Below, piece by piece: positions 1-9,556 of a stretch of 10,082 bases of DNA (position 1 is the first letter of the stretch; each line of letters begins with the position of its first letter). Location: the NCBI GenBank assembly GCA_946886865.1, contig CAMPJI010000081.1, forward strand, positions 1 through 10,082. The letters are read 5' to 3'. The position numbers and the translations under genes were made by a program. The notes under the pieces are model-generated. The model ran no database searches and was not told the origin of the DNA. It saw only the letters and a program-made list of their open reading frames with translations. The DNA comes from an uncultured Lysobacterales bacterium. Its GTDB lineage: Bacteria; Pseudomonadota; Gammaproteobacteria; Xanthomonadales; Xanthomonadaceae.

Positions 1-771
1 AGCTGGTTCAACGAAGCCGACTGGGGCATGTGGACGTTCTTCGTCGGCGCCGCCGCCATGATCGCGGTGCTGTTCGGCTGGTTCGGCGACGTCATCCGCG
101 AATCGATCGCCGGCCACTACAACCGCCAGGTGGACACCTCGTTCCGCATGGGCATGGTGTGGTTCATCTTCTCGGAGGTGATGTTCTTCGCCGCGTTCTT
201 CGGCGCGCTGTTCTATGCCCGCCAGTTCGCGCTGCCGTGGCTGGGCGGTGAAGGCGACGGCGTCATGACCAACAGCCTGCTCTGGGACACCTTCAGCACG
301 GCCTGGCCGAGCAACGGTCCGGGCGCGGTCGGCGGCAGCTTCCAGACCATTCCGGCGTGGGGCCTGCCGCTGCTCAACACGCTGATCCTGCTGACCTCGG
401 GCGTGACCATCACCATTGCCCACCACGCGCTCAAGGCCGGCCATCGCAAGCCGCTGCTGGTGTGGCTGGGCGCGACCGTCGTGCTGGGCTGCATCTTCCT
501 GTTCTTCCAGGCCGAGGAGTACATCCACGCCTACCGCGACCTCAACCTGACGCTGGGGTCGGGGATCTACGGCTCGACCTTCTTCATGCTGACCGGCTTC
601 CACGGCGCGCACGTCACGCTGGGCACCATCATGCTGGCGGTGATCTGGTTCCGCTGCCTCAAGGGCCACTTCGATCGCGACAACCACTTCGGCTTCGAGG
701 CCGTGGCCTGGTACTGGCACTTCGTGGACGTGGTGTGGTTGGGTCTCTTCATGTTCGTCTACGTGATCTGA
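1..771 (+). CDS. coxC: Cytochrome c oxidase subunit III (aa3-type), 5'-truncated by the window edge
   Basis: Subunit III of the heme-copper cytochrome c oxidase, an integral inner-membrane subunit that stabilises subunit I and its proton uptake. The frame is open from base 1, so the ATG at 28 is internal and the true start lies upstream. The 256 visible residues, against roughly 285-295 usual, lack the N-terminus and first helix. Family signatures are clear: FRMGMVWFIFSEVMFF with the conserved membrane glutamate (visible residue 59), QAEEY near 170-174, the GFHGAHV motif at 199-205, and the C-terminal WYWHFVDVVWL at 237-247. About six hydrophobic helices remain. Subunits II and I and CtaG are expected upstream, outside the window. 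A hairpin 24 bases after the stop probably ends transcription. The identification is secure. Confidence 0.97.
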   Translation, partial: SWFNEADWGMWTFFVGAAAMIAVLFGWFGDVIRESIAGHYNRQVDTSFRMGMVWFIFSEVMFFAAFFGALFYARQFALPWLGGEGDGVMTNSLLWDTFSTAWPSNGPGAVGGSFQTIPAWGLPLLNTLILLTSGVTITIAHHALKAGHRKPLLVWLGATVVLGCIFLFFQAEEYIHAYRDLNLTLGSGIYGSTFFMLTGFHGAHVTLGTIMLAVIWFRCLKGHFDRDNHFGFEAVAWYWHFVDVVWLGLFMFVYVI

Positions 772-794
772 GGCCGTAGCGAACCTTGCGCGGG

Positions 795-816
795 GGCCGG
801 CAATGCCGGCCTTTCG
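795..816 (+). terminator. Probable intrinsic terminator after coxC
   Basis: A perfect 7-bp stem, GGCCGGC at 795-801 and GCCGGCC at 805-811, closes a 3-base AAT loop and is followed by TTTCG. It starts 24 bases after the coxC stop. The T tract is short (three T), so termination may be partial. It lies in the convergent gap between coxC and the minus-strand DUF2909 gene and may serve both. Confidence 0.6.
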
Positions 817-827
817 CGTCTGAGCGC

Positions 828-854
828 CCGGGCGTTTCCGGGCGTTTCCGGGCG
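828..854. repeat. Short tandem repeat, 10-bp unit
   Basis: The unit GGCGTTTCCG occurs twice head to tail at 831-850 and is flanked by partial copies (CGG before, GGCG after), giving about 2.5 units. It lies in the 94-base gap between coxC and the convergent DUF2909 gene. No function is evident. It looks like a slippage-prone microduplication. Confidence 0.6.
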
Positions 855-865
855 CGATTGCGGGG

Positions 866-1084
866 TCAGGCCCCCACGCCGTGCGGCGTGATCCACCCCA
901 TCCAGATCGCCAGCATGACGATCAGGATCAATCCGACCGACAACGCGATGCGGCGGGTCAGGGCATTGACGGTGCGCTTGCTCTGGCTCTTGTCGACCAG
1001 CATGTAGTACAGGCCCGCGCCGAGGTTCCAGAGAATCAGGATCAGGAAGGCGATGATCAGCAGCGTTTTCAGCGAGTCATTCAT
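866..1084 (-). CDS. DUF2909-type twin-transmembrane protein of the cox locus
   Basis: A 72-residue membrane protein of unknown function. Two hydrophobic segments, about residues 7-31 (TLLIIAFLILILWNLGAGLYY) and 46-66, are joined by a basic loop with the motif DKSQSKRTVNALTRRI. That is the usual layout of the small DUF2909 family found beside cytochrome oxidase genes. The ATG at 1084 is chosen because the hydrophobic domain starts right after it. The frame stays open far upstream, but that part is the antisense shadow of SURF1. The Shine-Dalgarno sequence is weak. The gene is transcribed against the surrounding cox genes, convergent with coxC and divergent from SURF1. Its position suggests a role in oxidase biogenesis or stability, but this is inferred from context only. 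Confidence 0.9.
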   Translation of the reverse strand: MNDSLKTLLIIAFLILILWNLGAGLYYMLVDKSQSKRTVNALTRRIALSVGLILIVMLAIWMGWITPHGVGA

Positions 1085-1123
1085 GTCGGTGCCTGCGATG
1101 CGCCGGCGTGGCGCGCCGCGTGG

Positions 1124-1132
1124 ATTATCGCA
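1124..1132 (-). promoter_or_regulatory. Candidate extended -10 promoter for the DUF2909 gene
   Basis: Read on the minus strand, 1132-1124 is TGCGATAAT: a TGn extension followed by a hexamer matching TATAAT at five of six positions. It stands out in very GC-rich DNA. No good -35 box is visible 17-18 bases upstream, which fits extended -10 promoters. Transcription would start near 1117 and give a leader of about 33 bases. It lies in the 66-base divergent gap, so it may also affect SURF1. This is a prediction from sequence only. Confidence 0.35.
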
Positions 1133-1150
1133 GCCGCGGTGGCCGGGCGC

Positions 1151-1870
1151 GTGAGCCGCCGGCGCAACCTTGTGTTCGGCTGGACGCTGGCGGTGCTGGC
1201 GATCGGCCTGTTCGCCAGCCTCGGCATGTGGCAGTCGCGCCGCGCCGTGGAGAAGCAGGCGATGCTCGATGCCGCCGACCGCGTGCTGCTCGAACGCAGC
1301 CCGATGCCGCTGGCGGCGGCCGCCGACCCGGCGCGCGCCCGCGACTACGACTGGAGCGCGGGGACCGGCCGCTTCGATGCGCGCGGCGCGCTGCTGCTGG
1401 ACAACCAGCAACGCGAGGGCCGCGTCGGCGTGCGGGCCTACCGGATCTTCGTGCCCGAGGCAGGTGCGCCGCTGCTCGTCGACCTGGGTTGGCTGCCGCT
1501 GCCGGGTGACCGTGCGTTGCCCCGCGTGGCGCAGCCGGCGGGCAAGCACGAACTGCGCGGCCTGCTGGTGCCGCCGCCCTCCACCGGCATTGCCGTGGGC
1601 CCCGCGCTCAGCGCGGCCGGCGACGGCTGGCTGATGACGCGCGTGGACGTGCAGGCCATCGCCGCCGAAACCGGGCTGTCGGTTGCCCTGGCACCGCGCG
1701 TGCTGCGGCTGGATCCGGCGTTGCCGCTCGGTTTCGAGCGCGACCTGGCGCTGCTGCCCAACACCCTGCCGCCCGACAAGCACCGCGGGTATGCGGTGCA
1801 GTGGTTCGCACTGGCCCTGGCGGTGCTGGCCACCGCCCTGATCCTGACCTTCCGGAAATCCCGCCGATGA
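1151..1870 (+). CDS. SURF1 family cytochrome c oxidase assembly protein
   Basis: SURF1 (Shy1) binds heme A and assists its insertion into oxidase subunit I. The 239-residue product has the standard two-helix layout: an N-terminal helix at about 7-24, a periplasmic domain, and a C-terminal helix at about 215-233. Family motifs are LGMWQSR at 24-30, LLLDNQQREGRVGVR near 81-95, LLVDLGWLP at 108-116 and HRGYAVQWFALAL at 211-223 before the basic tail FRKSRR. The GTG at 1151 is chosen because it puts a short basic leader (MSRRR) before the first helix. The in-frame GTG at 1139 is an alternative. No ATG fits, because upstream sequence in this frame runs into the antisense of DUF2909. It is probably the first gene of the assembly operon, overlapping the next gene by four bases (ATGA). 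Confidence 0.93.
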   Translation: MSRRRNLVFGWTLAVLAIGLFASLGMWQSRRAVEKQAMLDAADRVLLERSPMPLAAAADPARARDYDWSAGTGRFDARGALLLDNQQREGRVGVRAYRIFVPEAGAPLLVDLGWLPLPGDRALPRVAQPAGKHELRGLLVPPPSTGIAVGPALSAAGDGWLMTRVDVQAIAAETGLSVALAPRVLRLDPALPLGFERDLALLPNTLPPDKHRGYAVQWFALALAVLATALILTFRKSRR

Positions 1871-2430
1871 CCGTCGACACCCGAACCCGCAACCGCAACC
1901 GCGGCCTGCTCATCGCGATCTTCGCGATGTTCTTCGGCAGCATGCTCGTGGCCGGCCTGTTGCGCTTCTCCGGCTGGCGCCCGGCCGGCACGCAGAACAA
2001 CGGCGAGCTGCTGCAGCCGCCCGGCGACCTGCGCGAGGTGACGCCGCGCCTGGCCGATGGCGGCAGGTACGAATGGAACCCGATCGAACGCCGCTGGCGG
2101 ATCGCCGTTGCCCCGCCGGCCGACTGCGGCGCGCCCTGCGAGGCGCTCGTCGGCCAGATCGACACCGTCTGGCAGCTGTTCGGCAAGGATGCGGACGAGG
2201 TCGACGTGCTGTGGATCGGCACACCGCCCGCCGCGCTTCCGGCCGGCGGGGCGTGGCGCGTGGTCGAGCCCGACCCGGCGGTGCGCGCGGGCCTGCCGCG
2301 CGTGGACGACCCGGCCGGCGTGCCGGTGTACGTGATCGACCCGAACGGCTTCGTGGTTCTGCGCTACGCTCCCGGCTTCGATCCGGGCGGGCTGCGCAAG
2401 GACGTCTCCAAGCTGCTCAAGCTGCGCTGA
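1867..2430 (+). CDS. Cox-locus membrane-anchored CxxxC protein, function unknown
   Basis: A 187-residue protein with a basic N-terminus, one hydrophobic anchor at about 14-32 and a domain predicted to face the periplasm. Two cysteines, C87 and C91 in PADCGAPCEAL, form a CxxxC pair like the copper-binding motif of SCO/SenC proteins. The order RRWRIAVAPP - cysteines - VDVLWIG - PVYVIDPNGFVVLRY resembles a thioredoxin-like fold. The histidine that SCO proteins use as third copper ligand is not apparent: I see no histidine anywhere in the protein. Homologues sit between SURF1 and COX15 in other gammaproteobacteria, from memory. The start ATG overlaps the SURF1 stop, so translation is probably coupled. 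A thiol or copper-relay role in oxidase assembly is plausible but inferred. The gene itself is certain. Confidence 0.85.
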   Translation: MTVDTRTRNRNRGLLIAIFAMFFGSMLVAGLLRFSGWRPAGTQNNGELLQPPGDLREVTPRLADGGRYEWNPIERRWRIAVAPPADCGAPCEALVGQIDTVWQLFGKDADEVDVLWIGTPPAALPAGGAWRVVEPDPAVRAGLPRVDDPAGVPVYVIDPNGFVVLRYAPGFDPGGLRKDVSKLLKLR

Positions 2431-2444
2431 TCCGGCGCGCATCC

Positions 2445-2459
2445 ATGCCTACCCAATGA
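2445..2459 (+). other. Four-codon ORF overlapping the ctaA start
   Basis: An ATG at 2445 opens the reading frame M-P-T-Q-stop. Its TGA at 2457-2459 overlaps the ctaA ATG at 2456-2458 (ATGA), the arrangement used for translational coupling. Neither start has a clear Shine-Dalgarno sequence, and the 25-base gap after the preceding gene is otherwise empty. It may be chance. Confidence 0.2.
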
Positions 2460-3640
2460 ATACCGCGTTCAAGTCCGCCAGCTGGTACCGCCACTTCCAC
2501 CGCATCGCCTGGCTCGCGGTCGCACTGGCGACCGTCGTGATCCTGTTCGGTGCGTTCGTGCGCCTGTCCGACGCCGGGCTGAGCTGCCCCGACTGGCCGA
2601 CCTGTTACGGCCGGGCCGCGTGGCCGACGTCGGTGGAAGGCGTGCGCCACGACACGGCGCTGGAGATCCGGCCGCTGGAGGTGCACAAGGCGTGGCGCGA
2701 GCAGTTCCACCGCCACATCGCCGCCACCCTGGGCGTGCTGGTGCTGGGCCTGGCGCTGCTGGCCGCGCGCAAGCGCCGATGGGGCATCGCGCGCGTGCTG
2801 GTCGCCGCCGGGCTGGTGGCGGCAGCGATCCCGCTCTACATGAAGGGGCAGCATGTGGCGGCGGCGGTGCTCGCCATCGCCGGCGAGGCGATCCTGCTGG
2901 TGTCGGCATTGCGCTGGAGCAACCTCGACCTGGCACGCGTGGGTGCGATCACATTGGCCGTCATCGTCTTCCAGGCCCTGCTGGGCATGTGGACCGTGAC
3001 CTGGCTGCTCAAGCCGGTGGTGGTGATGGGCCACCTGCTGGGCGGGCTGCTGACGTTCTCGCTGCTGACGTGGATGGCGTGGCGCGCGACCGACGTGCCG
3101 ATCCGCCTGGCCGAGGCGCGCTCCCTGCGGCGCTGGGTCGGCATCGGCATCGCGGTGCTCGCATTCCAGATCGCGCTGGGTGGCTGGACCAGCGCCAACT
3201 ATGCGGCGCTGGCGTGCGGCGCCGGTGGCTGGGTCGCGGAGACCACGCACTGGCTGGACTTCCCCAGGTGCGTCGGCCAGTGGTGGCCGCCCCATGACTT
3301 CGGCGAGGCGTTCGTGCTGTGGCGCGGCATCGGCGCCGACTACGAGGGCGGGGTGCTCAGTGGCGAGGCGCGCATCGCGATCCAGCTGGCGCACCGGATG
3401 ATGGCCGTCGTGGCGGCCCTTTACCTGCTGGCGCTGGCCGCGCGCCTGATGCGCATCCCCGGCGTACGCGGCTGGGCCACGCTGCTGGGCGCGGCGACGC
3501 TGGTGCAGGTGGGCCTGGGCATCGCCAACGTCAAGTTCTCGTTGCCGCTGGGCGTGGCCGTGGCGCATGTCGGCGGCGCGGTCGTGCTGCTGTTCGTGCT
3601 GGTCACCCTGCTGGCGCGCCTGCGCAGCCCGGAGCACTGA
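2456..3640 (+). CDS. ctaA: Heme A synthase (COX15/CtaA family)
   Basis: Oxidises the C8 methyl group of heme O to a formyl group, giving heme A for the aa3 oxidase. The 394-residue, inner-membrane product has about eight hydrophobic helices in two four-helix halves. It shows the family's heme-ligand histidines: H85 in the ExxHR motif (EQFHR, 82-86), H193 in [10 protein letters not shown]313 in LAHRMMAVV and H371 in VAHVGGAV. Extracytoplasmic cysteine pairs are C44/C50 (SCPDWPTC) and C254/C272, in line with the loop disulfides of the family. The opening [13 protein letters not shown] is typical of COX15. The ATG at 2456 is the only plausible start but has no good ribosome-binding site, so coupling to upstream translation is likely. 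The stop overlaps the ctaB start by one base (TGATG). Confidence 0.96.
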   Translation: MNTAFKSASWYRHFHRIAWLAVALATVVILFGAFVRLSDAGLSCPDWPTCYGRAAWPTSVEGVRHDTALEIRPLEVHKAWREQFHRHIAATLGVLVLGLALLAARKRRWGIARVLVAAGLVAAAIPLYMKGQHVAAAVLAIAGEAILLVSALRWSNLDLARVGAITLAVIVFQALLGMWTVTWLLKPVVVMGHLLGGLLTFSLLTWMAWRATDVPIRLAEARSLRRWVGIGIAVLAFQIALGGWTSANYAALACGAGGWVAETTHWLDFPRCVGQWWPPHDFGEAFVLWRGIGADYEGGVLSGEARIAIQLAHRMMAVVAALYLLALAARLMRIPGVRGWATLLGAATLVQVGLGIANVKFSLPLGVAVAHVGGAVVLLFVLVTLLARLRSPEH

Positions 3641-4569
3641 TGTCGAGCGCGCGCGCCACGTTGCGGCAGTACTTCGACCTGACCAAGCCCCGGGTCGTGG
3701 CGCTGATCGTGTTCACCGCGATCGTCGGCATGTTCCTGGCGGTGCCGGGCCTGCCGCCGTTGCGCGAGTCGGTGCTCGGGTTCCTGGGCATCTGGCTGGC
3801 GGCCTCGGCGGCCGCGGCCATCAACCAGCTGCTGGACTCGCGCATCGACGCCAAGATGGCGCGCACCTCGTGGAGGCCGATCGTGGTCGGGCAGATCACG
3901 CCGGCGCGTGCGCTGGCGTTCGCGCTGGTGCTGGCGGCGGTGTCGATGGCGGTCCTGGTGCTGTGGGTCAACGCGCTGACCGCGCTGCTGACCTTCGCCT
4001 CGCTGATCGGCTACGCGGTGATCTACACGGTCTTCCTCAAGCGCGCGACGCCGCAGAACATCGTCATCGGCGGCATCGCCGGCGCCGCGCCGCCGCTGCT
4101 GGGCTGGGCGGCGATCACCGGCATGCAGGGCGCCTGGGACTGGGCGCATGCGCTGCTGCTGGTGCTGATCATCTTCGTGTGGACGCCGCCGCACTTCTGG
4201 GCGCTGGCGATCTTCCGCCGCGACGACTACGCCCGCGCGCTGGTGCCGATGCTGCCGGTGACGCACGGCGTGGCGTACACGCGCTGGCAGATCCTGCTCT
4301 ACACGGTGCTGCTGGTCGTGGTGACCGTGCTGCCATGGGCGTCGGGCATGAGCGGCCTGTTCTATCTGGGCGGCGCGCTGGTGCTGGGCACGGTGTTCCT
4401 GTGGCACGCCTGGCGCCTGATGGACCCGCCCGACGAGCTGTACGCGATGAAGGTCTTCAACTACTCCATCGTCTACCTGATGGCGCTGTTCGCCTTCCTG
4501 CTGGTCGACCACTGGCTGCTGCCGTGGCTGCAGCCGGTGCCGGCGTTCGAGTTGCGGCCGGTGGCCTGA
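3640..4569 (+). CDS. ctaB: Protoheme IX farnesyltransferase (heme O synthase)
   Basis: A UbiA-family prenyltransferase that transfers farnesyl from farnesyl diphosphate to the heme B vinyl group, making heme O, the substrate of the adjacent CtaA. It is also named cyoE. The 309-residue product begins with the typical YFDLTKPRV. The first aspartate-rich motif is NQLLDSRID (N62, D66, D70), followed by [10 protein letters not shown]. Next come [12 protein letters not shown] (129-140), GAAPPLLGW, the [19 protein letters not shown] region with D195/D196, and several further helices. Length is normal. The ATG at 3640 overlaps the ctaA stop and has GGAG five bases upstream, so it is the last gene of the assembly operon. 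No SCO gene follows, unlike some pseudomonad loci. An intrinsic terminator lies 22 bases after the stop. Confidence 0.97.
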   Translation: MSSARATLRQYFDLTKPRVVALIVFTAIVGMFLAVPGLPPLRESVLGFLGIWLAASAAAAINQLLDSRIDAKMARTSWRPIVVGQITPARALAFALVLAAVSMAVLVLWVNALTALLTFASLIGYAVIYTVFLKRATPQNIVIGGIAGAAPPLLGWAAITGMQGAWDWAHALLLVLIIFVWTPPHFWALAIFRRDDYARALVPMLPVTHGVAYTRWQILLYTVLLVVVTVLPWASGMSGLFYLGGALVLGTVFLWHAWRLMDPPDELYAMKVFNYSIVYLMALFAFLLVDHWLLPWLQPVPAFELRPVA

Positions 4570-4590
4570 CACGACGTCCTGGACGAGACA

Positions 4591-4616
4591 GGGCCCGCTT
4601 CCGCGGGCCCTTTTTT
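4591..4616 (+). terminator. Strong intrinsic terminator after ctaB
   Basis: A perfect 8-bp stem, GGGCCCGC at 4591-4598 and GCGGGCCC at 4603-4610, has a TTCC tetraloop and is followed by six T (4611-4616). It lies between the ctaB stop and the stop of the convergent S9 peptidase. The T tract favours the plus strand. Read from the minus strand the hairpin lacks a clear T run after it. Confidence 0.93.
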
Positions 4617-4641
4617 CCATTTCGTCATGGATGCCGGCGTC

Positions 4642-6624
<1,983 letters not shown>

Positions 6625-6631
6625 GAGGCGA

Positions 6632-6657
6632 CTCCCCGGGTCTGGTCGAACCCGGAG
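6632..6657 (-). promoter_or_regulatory. Hairpin overlapping the S9 peptidase ribosome-binding site
   Basis: On the minus strand, CTCCGGGT (6657-6650) can pair with ACCC (6641-6638) and GGAG (6635-6632) around a two-base GG bulge and an 8-base loop. A simpler 6-bp CCGGGT/ACCCGG pairing (6655-6650 with 6641-6636) is also possible. The 3' arm contains the Shine-Dalgarno GGGGAG (6637-6632), so the structure could limit ribosome access. No T run follows, which argues against a terminator for dnaG. Confidence 0.35.
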
Positions 6658-6694
6658 CTTAGCCGAGCGGCGCGGGCGGCTTCACGTGCCGGCG

Positions 6695-8434
6695 TCAGGC
6701 GCCGCGCGTCGCCGCCTGCAACTGCAGCAGCTCGGTCTTTTCCTCGGCCGTCAGCGCGGCGAAGCCGCCATCGCGCACGCGCTCCTGCAGCACCTCGATG
6801 CGCTGGCGCAAGCGCATGCGCTCCAGCTGGTCGACCGCGTCCATGAACGTGGTGCGCCACATCTCGACATCGCCCGGCACCACTTCGGCGGCCAGCTTCT
6901 GCAGCGCGGCGTGCTCCTCGCGGCCTTCGAAGTGCTCGATCAGCGCGCCGGTGGTGATGTCGGGGCGCGCATCGACCAGTTGCAGCAGGTCGATCAGCAG
7001 CGGCACGCCCGGCTGCTGCAGGCCGGCGAAGCGGAAGGGCGGCAGCAGCTCCAGCGCCAGTGGCGGGTGCTGCAGCAGCAGGGTGATGGCGCTGCGCACC
7101 AGGCTGCGCTTGGGCGCGGGCGTGCCGCTGGGGCGTCGCGCGCGCTGGGCGGGCACGTGGGTGTCGGCGCCGGCGCTGCGCGCGCCCACGCCGGTGAGCT
7201 CGGTCAGGCGCTGGCGCATCAGGTCGCCGAACGCGCCGTCCGGGATCTGCGCCAGCAGCGGCTTGGCGCGCTCGGCCAGCCGGCCCTTGCCCTCCAGCGT
7301 GGCCAGGTTGACGTCCGCGCCCAGCGTGTCGAACAGGAACTGCGACAGCGGCGTGGCCGCCTGCAAGCGCGTATTGAAGCCGTCCGCGCCTTCGCTGCGC
7401 ACGATGGTGTCCGGGTCCTCGCCTTCGGGCAGGAACAGGAAGAACGCCTGGCGGCCGTCCTTCATGCGCGGCAGCACCGACTCCACCGCCTTCCACGCCG
7501 CGCCGCGGCCCGCGCGGTCGCCGTCGAAGCAGAAGTAGACATCCGGTGCGTTGCGGAACAGCAGCTCGGCATGGTCGGGCGTGGTCGCCGTGCCCAGCGT
7601 CGCCACCGCGGTGTCGACGCCGTGCTGGAACAGCGCGACCACGTCCATGTAGCCCTCCACCACCACCAGCCGTTCGATTTTGTTGTGCGCCTGGCGCACC
7701 TGCCACAGGCCGTAGAGTTCGCGGCCCTTGTGGAACAGCGGCGTCTCGGGCGAGTTGAGGTACTTGGGGCCGTCTTCCTTGCCCAGGACGCGACCGCCGA
7801 ACGCGATCGTGCGGCCGCGCCGGTCATGGATCGGAAACATCACCCGGTCGCGGAACTTGTCGTAGACGCGGCCGCTGTCGTTCTTCGAGAAGAGCCCGGC
7901 GCGTTCGAGCAGCTGCATGCGGCGCGGGTCGGTGCCCAGCGCGTCGCGAAGCGCATTGAAGCCGTCGGGCGCGTAGCCGATGGCGAACTGCGCGCGGATC
8001 GCCTCGCTCACGCCGCGGCCGTCCAGGTACGCGCGGGCCTTGTCGCTGGACGCGAGTTGTTTCTGGAAGAACTTCGAGGCCGCCTCGACCGCGTCGTACA
8101 GCCCCTGGCTGTCGGGGTTGGCGTTGCGCTGCCGGGTGTCGCGCGGGACTTCCATGCCGGCGTGGCGCGCGAGTTCCTCGACCGCGTCGAGGAATTCGAG
8201 GCGGTCGTAGTTCATCAGGAAGCTGATGGCGGTGCCGTGCGCCCCGCAGCCGAAGCAGTGGTAGAACTGCTTGGTCGGCGACACCGTGAAACTCGGTGAT
8301 CGCTCGTCGTGGAACGGGCAGCGCGCCGAGTACTCCTTGCCCTGGCGTTTCAGCGGCACGCGCGCGCCGACCAGCTCGACGATGTCGGTCCGGGCGAGGA
8401 GGTCGTCGATGAACGCGTCGGGGATGCGGGCCAT
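6695..8434 (-). CDS. dnaG: DNA primase
   Basis: Synthesises RNA primers at the replication fork in partnership with the DnaB helicase. The 579-residue length is close to that of E. coli DnaG (581). Domains in order are an N-terminal CHC2 zinc-binding domain with ligands C39, H42, C60 and C63 (CPFHDERSPSF ... YHCFGCGAHG); the RNA polymerase core at about 110-430, including DKFRDRVMFPIHD and PKYLNSPETPLFHKGRELYG; the TOPRIM metal site with E260 (VVVEGYMD) and D304/D306 (CFDGDRAG); and a C-terminal helical DnaB-binding domain from about 440, after a proline/arginine-rich linker. The start is the ATG at 8434, giving the canonical MARIPDAFIDDLLARTDIVE. The open frame upstream overlaps the YihY gene and is not coding. 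No strong Shine-Dalgarno is visible. It lies 41 bases behind yihY, so co-transcription is likely. Confidence 0.97.
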   Translation of the reverse strand: MARIPDAFIDDLLARTDIVELVGARVPLKRQGKEYSARCPFHDERSPSFTVSPTKQFYHCFGCGAHGTAISFLMNYDRLEFLDAVEELARHAGMEVPRDTRQRNANPDSQGLYDAVEAASKFFQKQLASSDKARAYLDGRGVSEAIRAQFAIGYAPDGFNALRDALGTDPRRMQLLERAGLFSKNDSGRVYDKFRDRVMFPIHDRRGRTIAFGGRVLGKEDGPKYLNSPETPLFHKGRELYGLWQVRQAHNKIERLVVVEGYMDVVALFQHGVDTAVATLGTATTPDHAELLFRNAPDVYFCFDGDRAGRGAAWKAVESVLPRMKDGRQAFFLFLPEGEDPDTIVRSEGADGFNTRLQAATPLSQFLFDTLGADVNLATLEGKGRLAERAKPLLAQIPDGAFGDLMRQRLTELTGVGARSAGADTHVPAQRARRPSGTPAPKRSLVRSAITLLLQHPPLALELLPPFRFAGLQQPGVPLLIDLLQLVDARPDITTGALIEHFEGREEHAALQKLAAEVVPGDVEMWRTTFMDAVDQLERMRLRQRIEVLQERVRDGGFAALTAEEKTELLQLQAATRGA

Positions 8435-8475
8435 GCACGCGGCCGCCGCAGGGGCGCCGGTCCGGATTCGGGCGG

Positions 8476-9465
8476 CTAGGATGCCACGCCGGCGGCGGGT
8501 TCCGGGTGGCCCGCGCATTGCTGCCGCGCCTCTTCGACGCGTTGCCGGACGCGGGCGTGCTCGTCGAGCATCGCCGTGATCAGCGCGCCCACCAGGAAGA
8601 CCACCGCGCAGTAGTACAGCCAGACCAGCATGACGACCAGGCCGCCCGCCGGACCGTACGCGCTGCCGAGGCTGGCCTGCCCGAGGTAGAGGCCGATCGC
8701 ACCGCGGCCGACCATGAACATCGCCGCCGTCAGGCCGCCGCCCACCAGCGCGCGTCGCCCGCCAACCGCGCGATCGGGCAGCCAGTGGTACATCGCCGCG
8801 AACGCCAGCGAGTACAGCAGGAACGAAAACAGCGCCACGAACACCGGCAGCAGCGATGGCAGGTAGGCCACCAGCAACTGCAGGCCCGCCTGGACGGCCA
8901 TCGACACCACCAGCAGGAACCCGAGCGCGACGGCCATGCCGAATGACAGCAGCCGCTTGCGCAGCCACGCCAGCAGCCCGCCCAGCCGCTTGGCGTCGCT
9001 GCGGAACACCCGGTTGAGTGCGCCCTGAAGCTGTCCGAAGACGATCGACGCGCCCACCAGCAGCGCCGCCGTGCCCAGCAGCGCCGCCAGCGAGCCGGTG
9101 CGCGGCTCGCGCTCGGCGTTGGCGACGATGAGCCGCGCCGTGGCCTCGACCTCCGCGCCCACCAGCAGCCCCACCTGACGGAAGAACTCGTCCTGCGCGG
9201 CCGGGTACAGCGACGTGGTCAACCACAGCAGCATGGTCACCAGTGGTGCCAGCGACAGCAGCGTGTAGAACGCCAGCGCGGCGGCCAGTGCGGGAATGTC
9301 GTCGTCGATGAACCGGCGCACGAAGCGTGCGGCGCGGGTGGCCTGCAGGCGCGCCTGCAGCGACTGCAGGCGGTCGAGCGAGCGCTCCGGCGTGCCGGGG
9401 CGCGCCGGGGCCCCGCGATCGACAGCGGTGGGGGCGGCTGGGGGCGGGGCAGTGTGGGACGGCAT
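8476..9465 (-). CDS. YihY/BrkB-family (UPF0761) inner-membrane protein
   Basis: A polytopic membrane protein of unresolved function. The family was once mislabelled ribonuclease BN. From the ATG at 9465 it has 329 residues: a proline/alanine-rich cytoplasmic leader (1-40), then the family's characteristic FIDDDIPALAAALAFYTLLSLAPL at about 52-75. Further helices lie near 125-148, 172-195, 200-225, 236-260 and 272-300. Other family features are GQLQGALNRVF (144-154) and the glycine-rich SAYGPAGGLVVMLVWLYY near 268-285. The C-terminus is a charged tail. The ATG at 9465 is preferred over the ATG at 9573, which falls in the loop of an inverted repeat and would add an arginine-rich extension. A GTG at 9495 is possible. 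None has a clear ribosome-binding site. It lies between yqeY and dnaG and is probably co-transcribed with dnaG. Confidence 0.88.
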   Translation of the reverse strand: MPSHTAPPPAAPTAVDRGAPARPGTPERSLDRLQSLQARLQATRAARFVRRFIDDDIPALAAALAFYTLLSLAPLVTMLLWLTTSLYPAAQDEFFRQVGLLVGAEVEATARLIVANAEREPRTGSLAALLGTAALLVGASIVFGQLQGALNRVFRSDAKRLGGLLAWLRKRLLSFGMAVALGFLLVVSMAVQAGLQLLVAYLPSLLPVFVALFSFLLYSLAFAAMYHWLPDRAVGGRRALVGGGLTAAMFMVGRGAIGLYLGQASLGSAYGPAGGLVVMLVWLYYCAVVFLVGALITAMLDEHARVRQRVEEARQQCAGHPEPAAGVAS

Positions 9466-9556
9466 GGATTCGATCGGCTGGTCGGACAGCGGCACCGTGC
9501 GTGCCGGTCGGCAGTGTGCCCGGGGCCGGGTTAGCGCGGTGTCGCAGGCCCGGACG

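Noticed and set aside
881..1150. Longer SURF1 start at 881
   Set aside because: The extension is antisense to the DUF2909 gene and is rich in Asp, Gln and Arg. The basic leader and first helix of SURF1 start at about 1151.
3319..3639. Longer CtaB start within ctaA, which would suggest a fusion or overlapping gene
   Set aside because: The extension is a frame-shifted reading of the heme A synthase C-terminus. The ATG at 3640 has a GGAG site and gives the standard CyoE/CtaB N-terminus.
8435..9226. Possible N-terminal extension of dnaG to an 843-residue protein
   Set aside because: The added part is an out-of-frame shadow of the YihY gene on the same strand. DnaG starts canonically at MARIPDAFIDDLL, and that start gives the normal family length.
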